Positions 22,015-34,390 of a DNA stretch of 64,000 nt are shown piece by piece. The stretch lies in the NCBI GenBank assembly GCA_021234155.1, contig JAJEKV010000067.1, positions 421,920-485,919 on the forward strand. The letters are read 5' to 3'. A model generated the notes under the pieces. That model searched no databases and was not told the origin of the DNA. It saw only the letters and a list, made by a program, of their open reading frames with translations. Every line of letters begins with the position of its first letter. Position 1 is the stretch's first letter. The stretch comes from Isoetes taiwanensis (taxonomy: Eukaryota; Streptophyta; Lycopodiopsida; Isoetales; Isoetaceae). The translations under genes were made by a program, and so were the position numbers.

Positions 22015-22390
22015 CCCACCACTGGCCACATCTAACTCTTTGCTCTTCATCAGTTGTGAGACCTTTGGGAATACTGCCAAACTTGTTCTTGCTCTTTCCA
22101 TACAAGTGATTTCTCAGGGTGGTCTGAGGAATCCCAAAGTGCATGCCAGCTTTTCTAATTGAAAAGACTCCATCCTCAATTGACTCTATAGCATCATCTA
22201 ATGCTTTCTTGGTCCAGGAACCTCTTGCAGCACCCCTGATCATCTTCTTGCCAGCTTTGTTGGTCCTTTGAGCATGAAGCAATGGCTTTGATCTACACTT
22301 TTTGGGTGGAACAGGAGGATCAACAGAAGTTTCAATCTCAGGGTTGCTATCAGGAGGGAAAGCAAAGCTCCTATTGCTTCTGAGATTCAT
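22015..22390 (-). pseudogene. pogo-like transposase, N-terminal HTH exon
   Basis: The frame from ATG 22390 encodes a basic N-terminus (MNLRSNRSFAFPPDSNPEI) and a Psq/CENP-B-type helix-turn-helix: GSWTKKALDDAIESIEDGVF then SIRKAGMHFGIPQTTLRNHL, followed by KGLTTDEEQRV. This domain binds the element's ends. A longer frame upstream to 22504 exists, but ATG 22390 is the better start because the family begins close to the HTH. About 60-70 residues expected between the HTH and the catalytic part (second HTH) are missing, so there is an internal deletion besides the SINE insertion. Confidence 0.8.
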
Positions 22391-24470
22391 TGTGAAAAGC
22401 AAATGAAACAATGCAAGAAAGAACAGAGGGCTTTTGCAAGAGGTGGAGCTCGTATGCCTCTTGTTGCCCTTTTTATACTCTTGCATGCACACAGCCTCAC
22501 CCAAGATCTAAGGTTCAGAGAAGGCCATGTCAATGATCCGGGCAAATCCATTCAATGGAGGGTGGAAAATGCTCCAGCAATGGAGGGAGCTCAAATTGGA
22601 TACCAAAAAGTGGAGGGAATCGATGGAGGAGGCGCCAAAAGCTCAAGAAAAGCTTCAGCAATGGTCTGTGGAGCAGCCTAATCTAAGAAAACATGCCAAT
22701 AGCAGCAACAAAACCATAGAAATCTATGGCTTTACATGGGCCAGAAGAAGGATTCGGTGGCGCCATTAATAGTGCCATCATCACCACCAAAGAGATGGTT
22801 GTTAGCCATCGATGCTGCAGCTCCCGCCATCGCCAAGAACCTCGGATGCCTGTGCCGAAATAGGGCAGGGCCATTCCAGGATGGGCCATTCGCCACGTAG
22901 ATGACAGGTCCTTGCCAAGTAGGTAGTTTTGAAAACCATTAAGGGGAGACCACGTGAGCAAAATATAGGTAAGTTTTGTCACCGTCAATGGGGACGTCAC
23001 CATAGATGGGGATGCCACCTTAATTCGTAGAGTGAAGAAGAGCTGGGGTTTTTCATCCATTGTGGTATGGAAGATTGCTATGCCAGATAGATGATAGGTA
23101 TATTTTATTCTGAATTTTTTCCTTCACAAACTAATTTATACCAATCCATACGCATTCCAACTGCATGATGGAGGCAATGGCTCAAGTTCTTAGCTTTACG
23201 CCTCTCTGAAACAAATAGGCCAATCCCGAAGTGCTTTCCCCATCTTTGCGTTAAAGGAGAATTAGGTTTACAAGAAGTAGCAGAAGTCCCATCATAGCTT
23301 AATTTTGCATATCTGCATAGTTTTGTCCATGTCTCCAGCACCATTTCTGGCAACATTTGTAGCCCATTCTTTGTCAACCTCTTTACAAACCTCTGCACTA
23401 ATTCTAGTAGTTCTGCAATGCAATCTAGAATTTTGAGCCTCGATTTTTCAGTGCCAATTTCCACCAGAAGTAGATTGCCTCGGCCAATAATTCCAGTTTG
23501 TCAGCCCCTCATGCGCTGCGCCTTTGATTTCACCGACATGTTTTTTTTTGTTTTCTTCTTCATTGCCCCCTTAGATATGCCAATTACCTTGAATCCGGTG
23601 AAAGTAATGGTCAAATGTCTTACAGTTTAGCTCCTTGTATCAAATGTCTTTAAATAAAAGGTTCAGTCATGCGAAATGAAAATGTGTTTTCCCTGACCAA
23701 TCTCATTTGTTGCTCTGCATGTGTATTCCCATATGAATTATTGTAAAAGCTATTCTATGTTGCCCATAAAATGCTGTCAGGAGATCTTGGGATCGACCAC
23801 AATTTATCTAAGAGTATATACTGAAATACACTTTATCTATTGCCTTAGGATTTTAGGATAATAAACTTTGGAGTAGGAAGCTCATTCTTTTTGTACTTTT
23901 CAAACAACTGCTAACTCCACTGTTCTAAACATTCAAATATGGTCATTTTTAAGGTGATATTTCATGGTTACATTCACAACTTGTACCTATTAGGATACCA
24001 GTACTAGGGTTCAATAGTTTTTCTATCAAAAAGATTAGGTACTTGAAGTTGAATGCCAAGAAGGATACACCGGAGGTCTTGGTGGATACTAATATCAAAA
24101 ACGAAAGTCAATCAGCATGGAAAGGAAATGGAGCCTTTGTGGAAGATATATATGCGATGGACGACATGGAGTATGAAAACATAGAGGGATGGAGATCTTA
24201 GTGAAGCTCAAAATGCTTATTGCTTGCCTTGGCAAAGGGTTAAGAAAGGAAGCATTCTCAAGCTTAAATTTTTAGAAAGGTTATATTCTTTGGTTATACA
24301 TATACATGTGAAGATTTATCTTCTAATCACTACAAAAGCTGGATTAGCAGTATATTTCGTACTTGTTACGCAACTCATTTCCAGATAACAGATCAATTAC
24401 AAGGATGAGAAGAATCTTAACCTTGCCTTTTTTGACCAACAAAGTTGTCCAGCAATCAAGATTGCCTTCA
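22391..24470. other. no gene firmly supported
   Basis: A 119-codon minus-strand frame (23464-23105; ETWTKLCRYAKLSYDG, RWGKHFGIGLFVSERRKAKN) looks protein-like but I do not recognise it. A plus-strand frame near 24040-24201 (DTNIKNESQSAWKGNGAF) is similar in status. Both may be gene fragments. Confidence 0.3.
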
Positions 24471-24477
24471 GATGATG

Positions 24478-25400
24478 AAATCACTCATCTCATGCAGGAT
24501 TCTTGCATCTAGACATGAATTCTAGACTACTGGAATTGCTTTGAGGAGTGCTTCAGAGCTTTGAATACAATTATAGTGACTTGGTTCCCATCCTCAGGAC
24601 TTTCTGAAAGGGTTAACTTAAACTCTGCAAGGAAATGAAGGATAGGAGACTTACCGTATTCAAGAACGAATTCCTGGATCCCCATAAGTAATCATCATTT
24701 TAATTAGCTCTTAATTATCATTTTGTAAAACAGGCAACTTCTGAAGCAAGGAAGCTAATGAAGAAGTGTGCCACGGACCATGTCTTAGAAGCTCAGAGCC
24801 AAGGGAAAATCACAGAAGGCAATGTCCTCTATATACTAGAAAACATCAATGTTGCAGGTTAGTGCTTTGGCTAAAATACAAAGTGTAATCTAGCAGTTAA
24901 TTTCTTGAAGAAATAACTAATTTAATGGCTCCTTGTTAATACAGCAATTGAAACAAGACTATGGACAATGGAATGGGCAATAGCAGAGCTTGTCAATATA
25001 TTCACATATGCAACAAAAGATTAAAGAGGAGATTGAATCAGTATTGGGAGCAAATACACCTGTGCCAGAACCAGAGTTAGCAAAGCTCCCATACCTGAAT
25101 GCTTTGATGAAAGAAACGTTGAGACTCCACATGCCAATTCCTCTTTTGGTGCCACACATAAACCTCATCGCAAAGCTGGCATGATATTCCCGCTGAAAGC
25201 AAGGTTCTGGTGAATGCCTTCTGACTTGCAAACAACTCTACTTTGTGGGATAAACTAGAGGTTTAAGCCTGAAAGATTTCTGGAAGAAAAGATTGAGGCC
25301 AATGGAAATGATTTCAGGTTTGTCCATTTGGATCTGGAAGAAGGAGCTACCCCGGCATCATTCCTGCAATGCCTCTGGTACCTCTAGTTATAGAAAATCT
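24478..25400 (+). pseudogene. cinnamate 4-hydroxylase (CYP73) pseudogene
   Basis: CYP73 enzymes hydroxylate cinnamate in the phenylpropanoid pathway at the ER. Readable parts, in family order: FEYNYSDLVPILRTF with stops, KLCKEMKDRRLTVFKNEFLD; ARKLMKKCATDHVLEAQSQG and ITEGNVLYILENINVA; a GT-AG intron 24858-24944 at the position expected inside [59 protein letters not shown] (ExxR present); IPAESKVLVNAF; EEKIEANGNDFR; and the heme loop PFGSGRRSYPGI. The heme-ligand cysteine of this loop is replaced by tyrosine. Several stops and frameshifts also occur. The N-terminal third and the C-terminus are missing. The retained intron points to DNA-level duplication, not retrocopying. Confidence 0.92.
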
Positions 25401-26119
25401 TGTTCAAAGAGATAGAGAGCAAGTTCCTCATCAAAAATTTTCACTTCTTGATATACAATCTTATCTGGGGTATAAAGCCCTTCGTAACACACATTGGTAT
25501 AATACAAGCAAAATGACTTCGCATTCTCGGGAAGTATAAGAGTTTGGGAGACACAATTGCATGAAAAGATAACCGATATAAAGTACAAGGATGTGGTAAC
25601 ATGTTCAAGCAAATAAAAGGCACAATAAAATTTCTCATTCTCATTGAATTTGGTTTAGGATATATCAACCTTGGTTGTAGAAAATGCATACCATAGTGTT
25701 AGTTTAATGTTAATATTATATCCATGCAACATTTTAACAGAACTGTAAAATCTGAATGGATAACATCATGGAAGTGGCTACAGCACCAAGTAGATATGCA
25801 TGGAATTGGTTTTGTGACACTAGTCCTAGTGCTTAGAAATGGAGGGATGGACTACCTGGTTTGAATACACTGAGCACCACCACTAAGCTAGCATCCTTGT
25901 ATATGTCCATTAAACATATTCTTCAACACTCCTGAAAGTTCTTTGATATCATGATGCTCTTGAGCTATTCCTGCACCAGACATCTTCTTCAATAGAAAGT
26001 ATGTCTTGCATAGTTGTTAAGCTCTCTAATATCTTTATAAAAGCATGGAGTGGTAGAGCAAGAGAGGGAAAATGATTCAAAGATATGCATAGCATATCAT
26101 ATGCCTCATGAAACTTTTA
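25401..26119. other. no gene seen after CYP73 pseudogene
   Basis: The remaining C-terminal CYP73 sequence is unrecognisable beyond about 25460. The rest is AT-rich with short frames only. Confidence 0.4.
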
Positions 26120-26127
26120 ACCACATC

Positions 26128-26540
26128 TGGAAACTCTTTCTATTTTCCTCCTTGTATGGAAACCCTTCCTATTCTCCTTCATGCATGGAGAATAGGAAGG
26201 GTTTCCATTCAAAAATTGAATTTTAATTTCTAGGATGACGTGCATACATGATGGACATGCTACATTAATGGAAGGCGTCTGTGTAGATAATAAAATAATG
26301 TTACGGAAACCCTTCCTATTTTTCCCAAAAGCCCTTTCCATTTTCCAAAAGAGAAACCCTTCCTATTTTCTACGGAAGCCCTTCCTAATTTCAAAGACTA
26401 GAAATTCGGGAGGGTTTTCACGGAAAATAAGAAGGGCTTCCACGGCCAGAAGGGTTTCTTTGGAAAATGGGGAGGGTTTCCCTAGAATGTCGAAATGGTT
26501 TCTAAGGAAAATGGGAAGGGTTTCCATGGGAGGGCAACCC
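26128..26540. repeat. foldback cluster of about 22-bp GGAAACCCTTCC units
   Basis: A short unit, GGAAACCCTTCCTATTTTCC, occurs at least five times forward (about 26128, 26157, 26302, 26347, 26371, plus a related one at 26328) and at least five times inverted (26187, 26401, 26420, 26447, 26470, 26500). The first pair is a perfect 21-bp inverted repeat (26157-26177 and 26187-26207) with a 9-base loop. The rest, 26302-26530, forms a larger imperfect hairpin with forward units on the left arm and inverted units on the right. No coding frame is credible. Confidence 0.85.
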
Positions 26541-28800
26541 CAGTCGGGCGTACATAAAACCATCGATAAAATGATCTTCTAGACTAAATTTCACTTGAAT
26601 TTATTTAGAATTAATTATTTCAAGAATATATAATTTCAATTTTCAGTGATTTTACAAATGTAAAATTTAACAATCAGGGTAATTTGTACATGAAACCTAA
26701 TGTCTGATAAGCGAACTAGAGTTATCCCTTGATGAACCCAAATGTGTTCATTTGTACACTTTTTAATTATATTATAGCTCCAAAATAAAGAATTGTCTAT
26801 ATACTCATAATATGTTGTCCTCCATGAGTGTACATATAAGGAAAAATTTATGAAAAATATAGAAAGCTTTACCAAACATAATGTGGAGCTAAATGCAAAG
26901 GAATCAAGTTTCTTCTCAAAGTTTTTAACATTTCTCACATTATTTTGCAAATATAATTTTTCTTATGAATTTTAATTCTTCCATCCTGTAAACCATGATA
27001 TGAGAAATCTATCACAAGAAGAATTAGAAAAATCTATGGTGGAATTTTCGAGAAATAATTCCTAAAAGTTTGAAGTTCAAAAGTTCTTTGTAGACCCAGT
27101 CGGGTCTCCCCAGAGGGTCCAAGTTTTGAAAATTCATAGTACTACTCCACTTTTTTTGTTGCATAGATGAGCGCATGTCATTGATATATCCAACTAACCA
27201 TAATGACATAACATCAATAGGGTCTCTGCCATGTGGAGGTGGTGGTTGCACTGATGGCACATGAACTAACTGAACTTGAACTTCACTTGTTGGGATTTCT
27301 GGTACTATGATAATTTGGGGGTCTACATGATTGTTTACTTTAGGCATGACGGGGAGGTGATGCATTGGAGATTTCTATCATGTAAATAAAACAAATTGAT
27401 CAAATTGAGCAAATACAAACAAAATGAAATAATATGTTATTATACTAGATATTAAACCAAATGACAATTACTATAGTGTTCTATTGAATACCCTGCAGTC
27501 GCCACTGTCAAGCAAACGACGAATTCCAATCAAGGTTAATAATTTTATTATCACCCAACCAACTGGCTATAATTGTGATTTGAGTCCGTCTGCTAACATG
27601 TGCTTCAATGATTTTGTCCGGGTCTTTATTCACGTGCCTGCTCGCCAAAAGTACCTGGGTGATTAGCAAATGGATTATCAAGTACGAGCTCTTTGAAGGG
27701 CGTGTCGGATCATTAGCTCCAAGTGGGCCCATAAAGAACTCCACGGACACTTTCTCATCAAGCTGTTTGGAATGGGTTCATCATTAGATCATATGTCGCT
27801 CAATTTTTCTTTTGGTTCATGTTTTGGCCATTAGTAGGTATAGCCTATTGTGTCAAATAACTTTTCCCCGTTTCCGGACATTTCAGATTGTATACATCAA
27901 TAGTGGCTTATGACACATGCGATAATTGGCAAAATGATAGACTTGATGAGTTTTTAGGATCTAGACAAACTTCATCTTTGATTTCTCCCTCAACTCATAG
28001 CGCAGCATTTACCCTCATCAATTTTGCCGATGAGACATTATGCATGCGACACTAAAATGAGGCTTTCCAAAGTTCTTCATGCAATAACCTAGCATGCCTT
28101 CAAAACAATGTAACTTTAGTGGTCCTTTCAAATAATCCTCGCGATATTATTTTGGCTCCACCGGCTTTTATGGTGTTCCATCTCATAGCGCTACTTTGAG
28201 TAATCCTACACTCCTGGACTCCTATTGTTTTGAGTCTCCGACTGCTTTGAAGCCGTGAATGATCTAGATTCATCCACGCTCGTTGTACTAATCCTTTTCA
28301 TGACAATGTGTTCAATGAAGAACTCGTGATATTATTCATCAATTTTGATCGACATCTGTGCCCCCAATGCCTATTGCTATGGATACATCTCCACCAACTA
28401 GGCCTTTAGTTTTGTGTTGTTGCTTGTTCTTCCCTTGCTTCTTTGTTCTTTTTCTTCTTCTTTTGCTTTGGTTATTGAATTATCTCAGACACTTGGCTAG
28501 ATGTATGGAATGTCGATCAAATCAGATCATCATCTTCAATAACATGTTGCTTTCCTTTCTTTCTTTGCCTAACAGACCGATTCTCTAATAGGCTAGATGT
28601 AACATTGCAAAATACCCCATTATCGCTGTTGATTTGGGCTTCTTCAACTTACAACATTTTTCCGTAAGGTGATTTATCTCATGTGATGCCTTCACCGCAT
28701 ACGACTCTCGTTGCGGATGTTTAGCCTCATGCTTCTTCTGCTTTCGCCATTCTCCTCATTATAATATTTAGATCTGTGCATAAAAAAAACAACACAATTA
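26541..28800. other. no gene supported
   Basis: AT-rich. A 113-codon minus frame at 27365-27024 has a Pro/Val-rich start (PQIIIVPEIPTSEVQVQLVH) without family resemblance. Pyrimidine-rich TTCTTCTTTT runs lie near 28450. Confidence 0.35.
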
Positions 28801-28805
28801 TCAAC

Positions 28806-28880
28806 AACTAGTAATACTAGTAATAATACAAGTAATACAAGTAATACTAGTAATAATATCTAACATAACAAGTAATACAG
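28806..28880. repeat. degenerate AGTAATACT/A tandem repeat
   Basis: About seven units of AGTAATACA, AGTAATACT or AGTAATAAT follow each other. Minisatellite-like simple repeat. Confidence 0.75.
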
Positions 28881-29159
28881 GTGTGTTTAATATGCTAGAT
28901 ATTGTAGCATAATAATCTTCCAACTATTTACCTTGTGAACTCGATTTTGGTATTGCTAGTAACGGTGCGCGGCATTGCCGGGCATAGATACAAACATAAG
29001 TTAATGTGAAGCATTTTGTTGGCTAGAATAGGTGATGCTAAACATTATTGAAATATATATGATGTCATCTAGTATAAAGATAATGTTACCTAGTATTTAC
29101 TAGAGAGAAGGTTTGGCTATATGTAGTGAAATTTCATAGAGACGCATTTATGTGAGATA

Positions 29160-29430
29160 GACAGATAGGTAGGTAGGTAGTATATAGGTAGGTGTGCAAC
29201 AATGGTAAGTATAAAGACATTCATCTGGCACCACATCTACAACAAAAGAAATATTCTATATAGATATGACCAAATAACTTGCTTACATTGTGACTGATCA
29301 TAGAGCAAGTATAAGATATATAGATAGATAGTACATTCATTTGGCACCACATCTACAACAAAAGAAATATCCTATATAAATATAACCAAATAATTTGCTA
29401 CATTGTGACCGGTCATAGATGAAGTGTAAG
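29160..29430. repeat. GTAG microsatellite and 116-bp tandem duplication
   Basis: TAGGTAGGTAGGTAG lies at about 29167-29182. From 29217 and again from 29333 a stretch containing GGCACCACATCTACAACAAA and AGAAATAT is repeated with point changes, extending about 95 bp in each copy (period 116). Confidence 0.8.
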
Positions 29431-30517
29431 ACTATGAGTACCATTCATGTTATGCTATGATGTTTGCAACAATATCTTATGCTCTTAGAGGAAACGAAGA
29501 TATTATTGTTTTGGAGGTACAATATGAGAACTAAACTTATTTCATTTTAAAAAATGCTTCACTCTTGGATCCAATATGTATCTAATATATTGGATCCAAT
29601 ATACCTAATTTGTGCAATATGGAGTAAGTAAAAGACTACCTAGATGAGAAAACATGGCAAATTTTCTAAGGGACGTTGGAATAGCATGTGGGAAAAAAAA
29701 TGTAAACAAATGTTTCCAAAAGCAAATATAATGTTCACAAATGAGCTTTCTTTCTGAGATTTCTAACTTACAAAAATGTTATTTCTTAGGCTCTATTGCA
29801 TTGACGTAATCTGCAAAACCTGTGAAAAAATTATCATTTATTGGAACTGGAGACTTTTGATGTGATATTATTACAACAATTAGGTATGGTAGTTATACTA
29901 ATGGTAAAACAATTGAAGTACGTCTTGGATGAAAGGTTGTATAATTAAATAGATCCGAAACAATTATCCCAAAGTTCATGACTACAGAATATGTAGCATT
30001 GGATTTAGCATTTATCGGGGACACACATGCCTCATATCCCAAAGTTCAATGCTGCACCACATGAACTCTTCCATGTCAGGCCTATCGTGTATAAATACTA
30101 CCAAATGTTCCACTTCATTTGGTTAATCTTTTATTCCCTTAATGCAATTATATTTCTACCGTATACATTTTTTTATTGTCGCTAGCTGGGTTTACCAGTG
30201 ACAAAAATTATCATATGCTGCTAAAGCCGTCATTAGCATCTTTTGTGGCACCTACTAAAAAGGCCACAACATCTCCTTCAACATGGACGTGGAAGCAACA
30301 TCATCCATCTCAACTCTACTTCCAACAAATGTTATGATGCAATATTAGCTATTAGAGTAGGCGTTGTTATCTTTTTAAAAATAAAAAATGCCGATGGCTC
30401 AATAAAAGTACAAAGGATTGCCCTAATGCATGTCATTTGACATATAATTTAAATTGTGCATACCACATTCAATGTATTATCTAATCTCCAAAAAATACCT
30501 AATGTTGTGCCATATAT
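29431..30517. other. no gene supported
   Basis: AT-rich. The palindromic-looking pair ATATATTGGATCCAATATA occurs near 29585. A TATCCCAAAGTTCA motif is repeated at 29967 and 30037. No protein motif seen. Confidence 0.4.
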
Positions 30518-30590
30518 GAATAGAATAGAATAGAATAGAATAGAATAGAATAGAATAGAATAGAATAGAATAGAATAGAATAGAATAGAT
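30518..30590. repeat. AATAG pentanucleotide array, about 14 units
   Basis: Uninterrupted AATAG repeats that form the tail of the adjacent LINE copy. The perfect regularity suggests a young or expanding tract. Confidence 0.95.
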
Positions 30591-30815
30591 TTTTTAATCC
30601 ATTCATCGGACCAATAGGTCATGGGACCCATATAATGGCTAGTACAATCATTACTACTAGGATTAAAAAACTCCTCACCAAAGGTTTTCAAGGGAAAACC
30701 TTGCGCAATGATGATACTAGACAACTGGAGAGATAATGACTATCGAGGGCTCAAGAATTGAAGACGCTCATCTAGAACCTCACTTATGTATAATGCCAAG
30801 TCATGCACGTATTGG
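30518..30815 (-). mobile_element. 5'-truncated LINE 3' end with (TTCTA)n tail
   Basis: Read on the minus strand, the segment runs from about 30815 through a small stem-loop (GGTTTTCCCTTGAAAACC), GAGTTTTTTAATCCTAGTAG, GGGTCCCATGACC and ends in about 14 TTCTA units (AATAG on the plus strand, 30518-30589). It is closely related to 34131-34390 and, more distantly, to the 3' end of the reverse-transcriptase copy at 37240. A pentanucleotide tail in place of poly(A) is the mark of the non-LTR insertion. No convincing target duplication was found. Confidence 0.7.
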
Positions 30816-33800
30816 TTGTATGAAAAAATGAGATAGTTAAACCTATCGTAAGTATTAGCATCAATCGATGCAAATGGTGCTTGTTAAAGTCTTGCAACAA
30901 CACCGCTAAAATAACGTCAAGATTCACAAGATTCGATAGAGAACCCAAAGTCGAAGCCTTGTACCTCCTTCAATTGCTCTAGGGTACCAATTAGTCAAGA
31001 AGACTCCTCTAACTATGCAAACAAAACATACAGAATCTCCCATTTTCACTTATGCTACCTACATTAAATGGAGACCACCCAAGAATAAAGAGCCCACTCA
31101 CATCTATACCTCTAAGGAAAAAACACCTCGAAGGTCCAAGTACACTCCCAAAATATCAACTAAGGCCTCAAAGATAAAAATGAGCGAGAACACAAGGAGA
31201 CTATTCTATGTATTCCGGGCTAAGGCCTTCAAAACGTAAATGAATTAAAGAAATCCAAATAAATATCGCTTGAGAGAAGGAGCACAAACCTTGGCCAAGC
31301 ATCACTATGAACCATGTAGATTCATAATCCAAGCAAAAGCAAAAATTTTTACCTAGTAACCGGGTTTGAAAATCACTCTAGGCTTGGCGAATTTAGACCA
31401 CCACAAAGCCTCTAAAATTGAAGATAGAGGAACATGGAGAGTCCAAGAATCTCCTGCTCTATTTGCACCAGAGGGGATCCAATTGGTGTTGATTTTTCTT
31501 GAATTGCCTTTCCTTTTGGATCAAGCCATGAAGTGTGCCGTATCAGGGCTCATCCTCTGCCCCTCGTGATCATAACCACAACTCGCTCAAGAGAATGCGT
31601 ATGGACTTAAAATTGCTAAAGTTCCGTGGTCTTATTTTAACATCTCTTTCTCAGATAAGGCACATCCTTCTATGCACAATCCAAGGCCGCGGTTCCATGC
31701 TCTTTATCTTTCTCCGCACTGGGGCTCCAAACGATCATACACCAATACAATCTTTTATTACTCAGAAACCTTTAAGTTCCACTTGTCCACTGTGTCTTGC
31801 TTCCATACCCTCGCTACCTTCCTTAGGAGGTATCACAACATTTGTTGTTCCGACAACACGCTATTTATTCATATTTATTTGCCTAGAACAATCATAAAAC
31901 AAATCATGCTAGTAATCCTACACTCAGAAAGCATCCAAGAAAGAATAAAATAGACCAAGAAGAGCTGACAATTATCCGATCTTGGGTGCATAACTGCGAA
32001 AGAACCGATTAATAAAGATGGTGTACTAGGAAATGACATTAGAGGAGCAAGCACGGATCACTAAGGGCAAGAACCTTACTTCCTACCGCAGATGCTTGCG
32101 TAACTGTGTTAAAGAGATCAGCACATCGATCAACATAGACATGGCATGAACAATTCATAGGTCAATACATGTAAAAATTTACTCAAGAATTATATCTTGT
32201 TACGTTAAAAACGAAAAAAAAGAAAAGAAAAAAAAGAAATAGGAAGCTTTACTCAGACGCAGAAGGAGGCTTGCTTTGGTAAGATGCAGCTTTCAAGCAC
32301 TTTGGTCGTGCCGGATTTGCAATTCATATGATATGCATGCCTTTTCTCTTTCTTACAATATTCGTGACTTTCCATGGCTCTCCCATCCAAGGCTGCTGCA
32401 GCTCCATCACACTCCGCGACAATCATGCCTAACTACCACTTTTAGCCGGACATTCCGGACGCTAAATGAATCGTACTAAAACACCGGCCATTTTTTGAAA
32501 ATCGGATTTTTTTTCGTGTGGCAAAAATCTCCAAAACCTTAAGAAAATCAGCTAAGAAAAAACCTAAAAAAGTTTTTCTCCAAACCAGAAAATCCAAATT
32601 TAAATAATAGATATGGTGGATATTGGAATAGGGCTCCATCGACGAATTAGAGTTTCCTCATAAGTTAGGGTTTGTGCATGAGGAGATTGAAGCAGATTAG
32701 CTTTAGACATGGCTATGAATATTCAGAGGTTGCTATCAGGATCGGAATGCGATTTTGAGTCTCCAGCTTCCAAAGGGCGTGAAGTTTTATTTTTTGATTC
32801 GTGAGGTTTTTATCATTGGAATGTGGATTACGTGCGCGAAGCTTGCGTAGGCGCAGCCTTGAACCGATTGCCGCAACTCGAAGTTCAGGAATGAATGATA
32901 TCCGCCATGAAACAACAGTAAAAACAAAAAGAAAACACAATAAGGCTTTCTTACGTACTGAAGACAGAAGGCGCTGGCGCAGCTCGAGTCGGATTCGTGA
33001 GGTTTCTACCATGGCTACACACAGAGAAAGTATTTAGATATTCAAAAACACGTTCAGGAAGCAACGGAACTACATATTCTTATGTGAATGATTGCTATAA
33101 CCGAGAAGTGTGTAGGTTGAGTATCTACCATTAGACAACATTAAAAATAGAAAAACACAATAAAGCTTTTCTTTCAGACGGTCTTTTTACAGAATAAGGT
33201 TTTGTCATGTGATGCTGTCAGCCGGAATGAGAGGCTTGCATGATTTTTGGGGTTCAAGAAGAATTTGTAGCATATTGATGAAGAAGGAAAAGTTCTGATG
33301 CTAGAAAAGGACCTGATGCTAGATATTAATGTCAGGCGCCTTGCATGCACCTTCTAGAGTGTTAAACAGAATGAGAAATGAATATATAGCATTTTCCTTG
33401 TAGGCTTCTGAACCTTTAATCAGAAACGCACGAAGCGATGAATAAAGAATGAATGCTTTTTCGCCATGCTCATGCAACATCCAAACACGAACAAAACAAA
33501 AAACATTGTTATCAAACAGAAGAGCATATTGTAAAACAGTATCCAGCATACCAAATTTGTAGAATGAAGAGAGAACAAGAAGGATCGACAACAGCACCAC
33601 CAAAACTTTTCAGAGAAGAGAACTTTGTGGCTTCATGCATATGAATGAAGTGCTCAGAATAACAACCATTAGATTGTTGAAGCTAATCCAGGTCAACGCT
33701 CCAAAAAAGCCGCACTCTAAAAATACTATTTAGTATGACCCAATGAATACACATTAAAATCATAGAAAAACCATGCCAAAAAGCATATAAAATTACAAAA

Positions 33801-34130
33801 AAAAATAAAAAACCCTATTGTAATGCGAGATATCTAACCTAAAATTCTGACCAAATTTTTAAACCCATTGTCATATTCCTGTGCCAAAACCAATATAAAT
33901 ACCTATTGCATGTCATTAGATTTCAGATCTTCTTTCATTAGATTTTAATTGCTCTAAATAGTTAAAGGTATATGAGTTTCAAAAAGGCTATATTCTCTCT
34001 TAGTTTCTTGGCAGTAAAACACATGACAAACAGAAAAAACACAGGATCTCTGATAATGTAATGGTGTGATGGTCCATAGAGTAAAAAAGCACACAATGGT
34101 ACCCTACATGTTTCTTGAAAAAACTCAAGA
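30816..34130. other. no gene supported
   Basis: Mixed AT-rich DNA with short frames on both strands. An A/G-rich run (GAAAAAAAAGAAAAGAAAAA) lies near 32211. A minus-strand frame at 33012-32713 is Arg/Leu-rich and not recognisable. Confidence 0.35.
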
Positions 34131-34390
34131 ATAGAATAGAATATAAATAGATTTTTTAATGTCCACGAAGATCAAGAGGCCATGGGACCCATACAATGGC
34201 CTAGTACAACCATTACTACTAGGATTTAAAAACCCTTGTCTCGAAAGGTTTTCAAGGGGAAAACCTTTGCAGTAATGATGATGCTAGAAGAAAATATAAG
34301 TAGGCGATGACTACTGAGGGCTCAATAATTGAAGACGCTCATCTAGAACCTCGAGTATATATAATGTCAAATCATGCACAGATGGGGCTC
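34131..34390 (-). mobile_element. second copy of the LINE 3' end
   Basis: It shares with 30518-30815 the stem-loop region (plus strand AAGGTTTTCAAGGGGAAAAC), CATGGGACCCATA, CATTACTACTAGGATT and AAGACGCTCATCTAGAACCT. The tail is shorter (AATAGAATAG at 34131-34141, then a degenerate continuation). The two copies differ by scattered changes, so they are separate insertions or an old duplication. Confidence 0.7.

Larger units (their letters stand above)
17991..22390 (-). mobile_element. pogo/Tigger-like DNA transposon with split transposase
   Basis: A minus-strand transposase gene with an N-terminal HTH exon (22390-22015), a SINE-like array in the middle and a DDE catalytic and C-terminal part (19965-17991) with GT-AG introns. 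The order HTH, DDE_1 domain and acidic tail fits Tc1/mariner-superfamily pogo elements, whose transposases bind TIRs through CENP-B-like HTH motifs. Terminal inverted repeats were not identified, so the element ends are not defined by sequence; the coordinates cover coding parts only. Confidence 0.8.

Noticed and set aside
30449-30724. 91-codon minus-strand frame with ILFYS repeats
   Set aside because: The repeats are just the translated AATAG microsatellite tail of a LINE copy.
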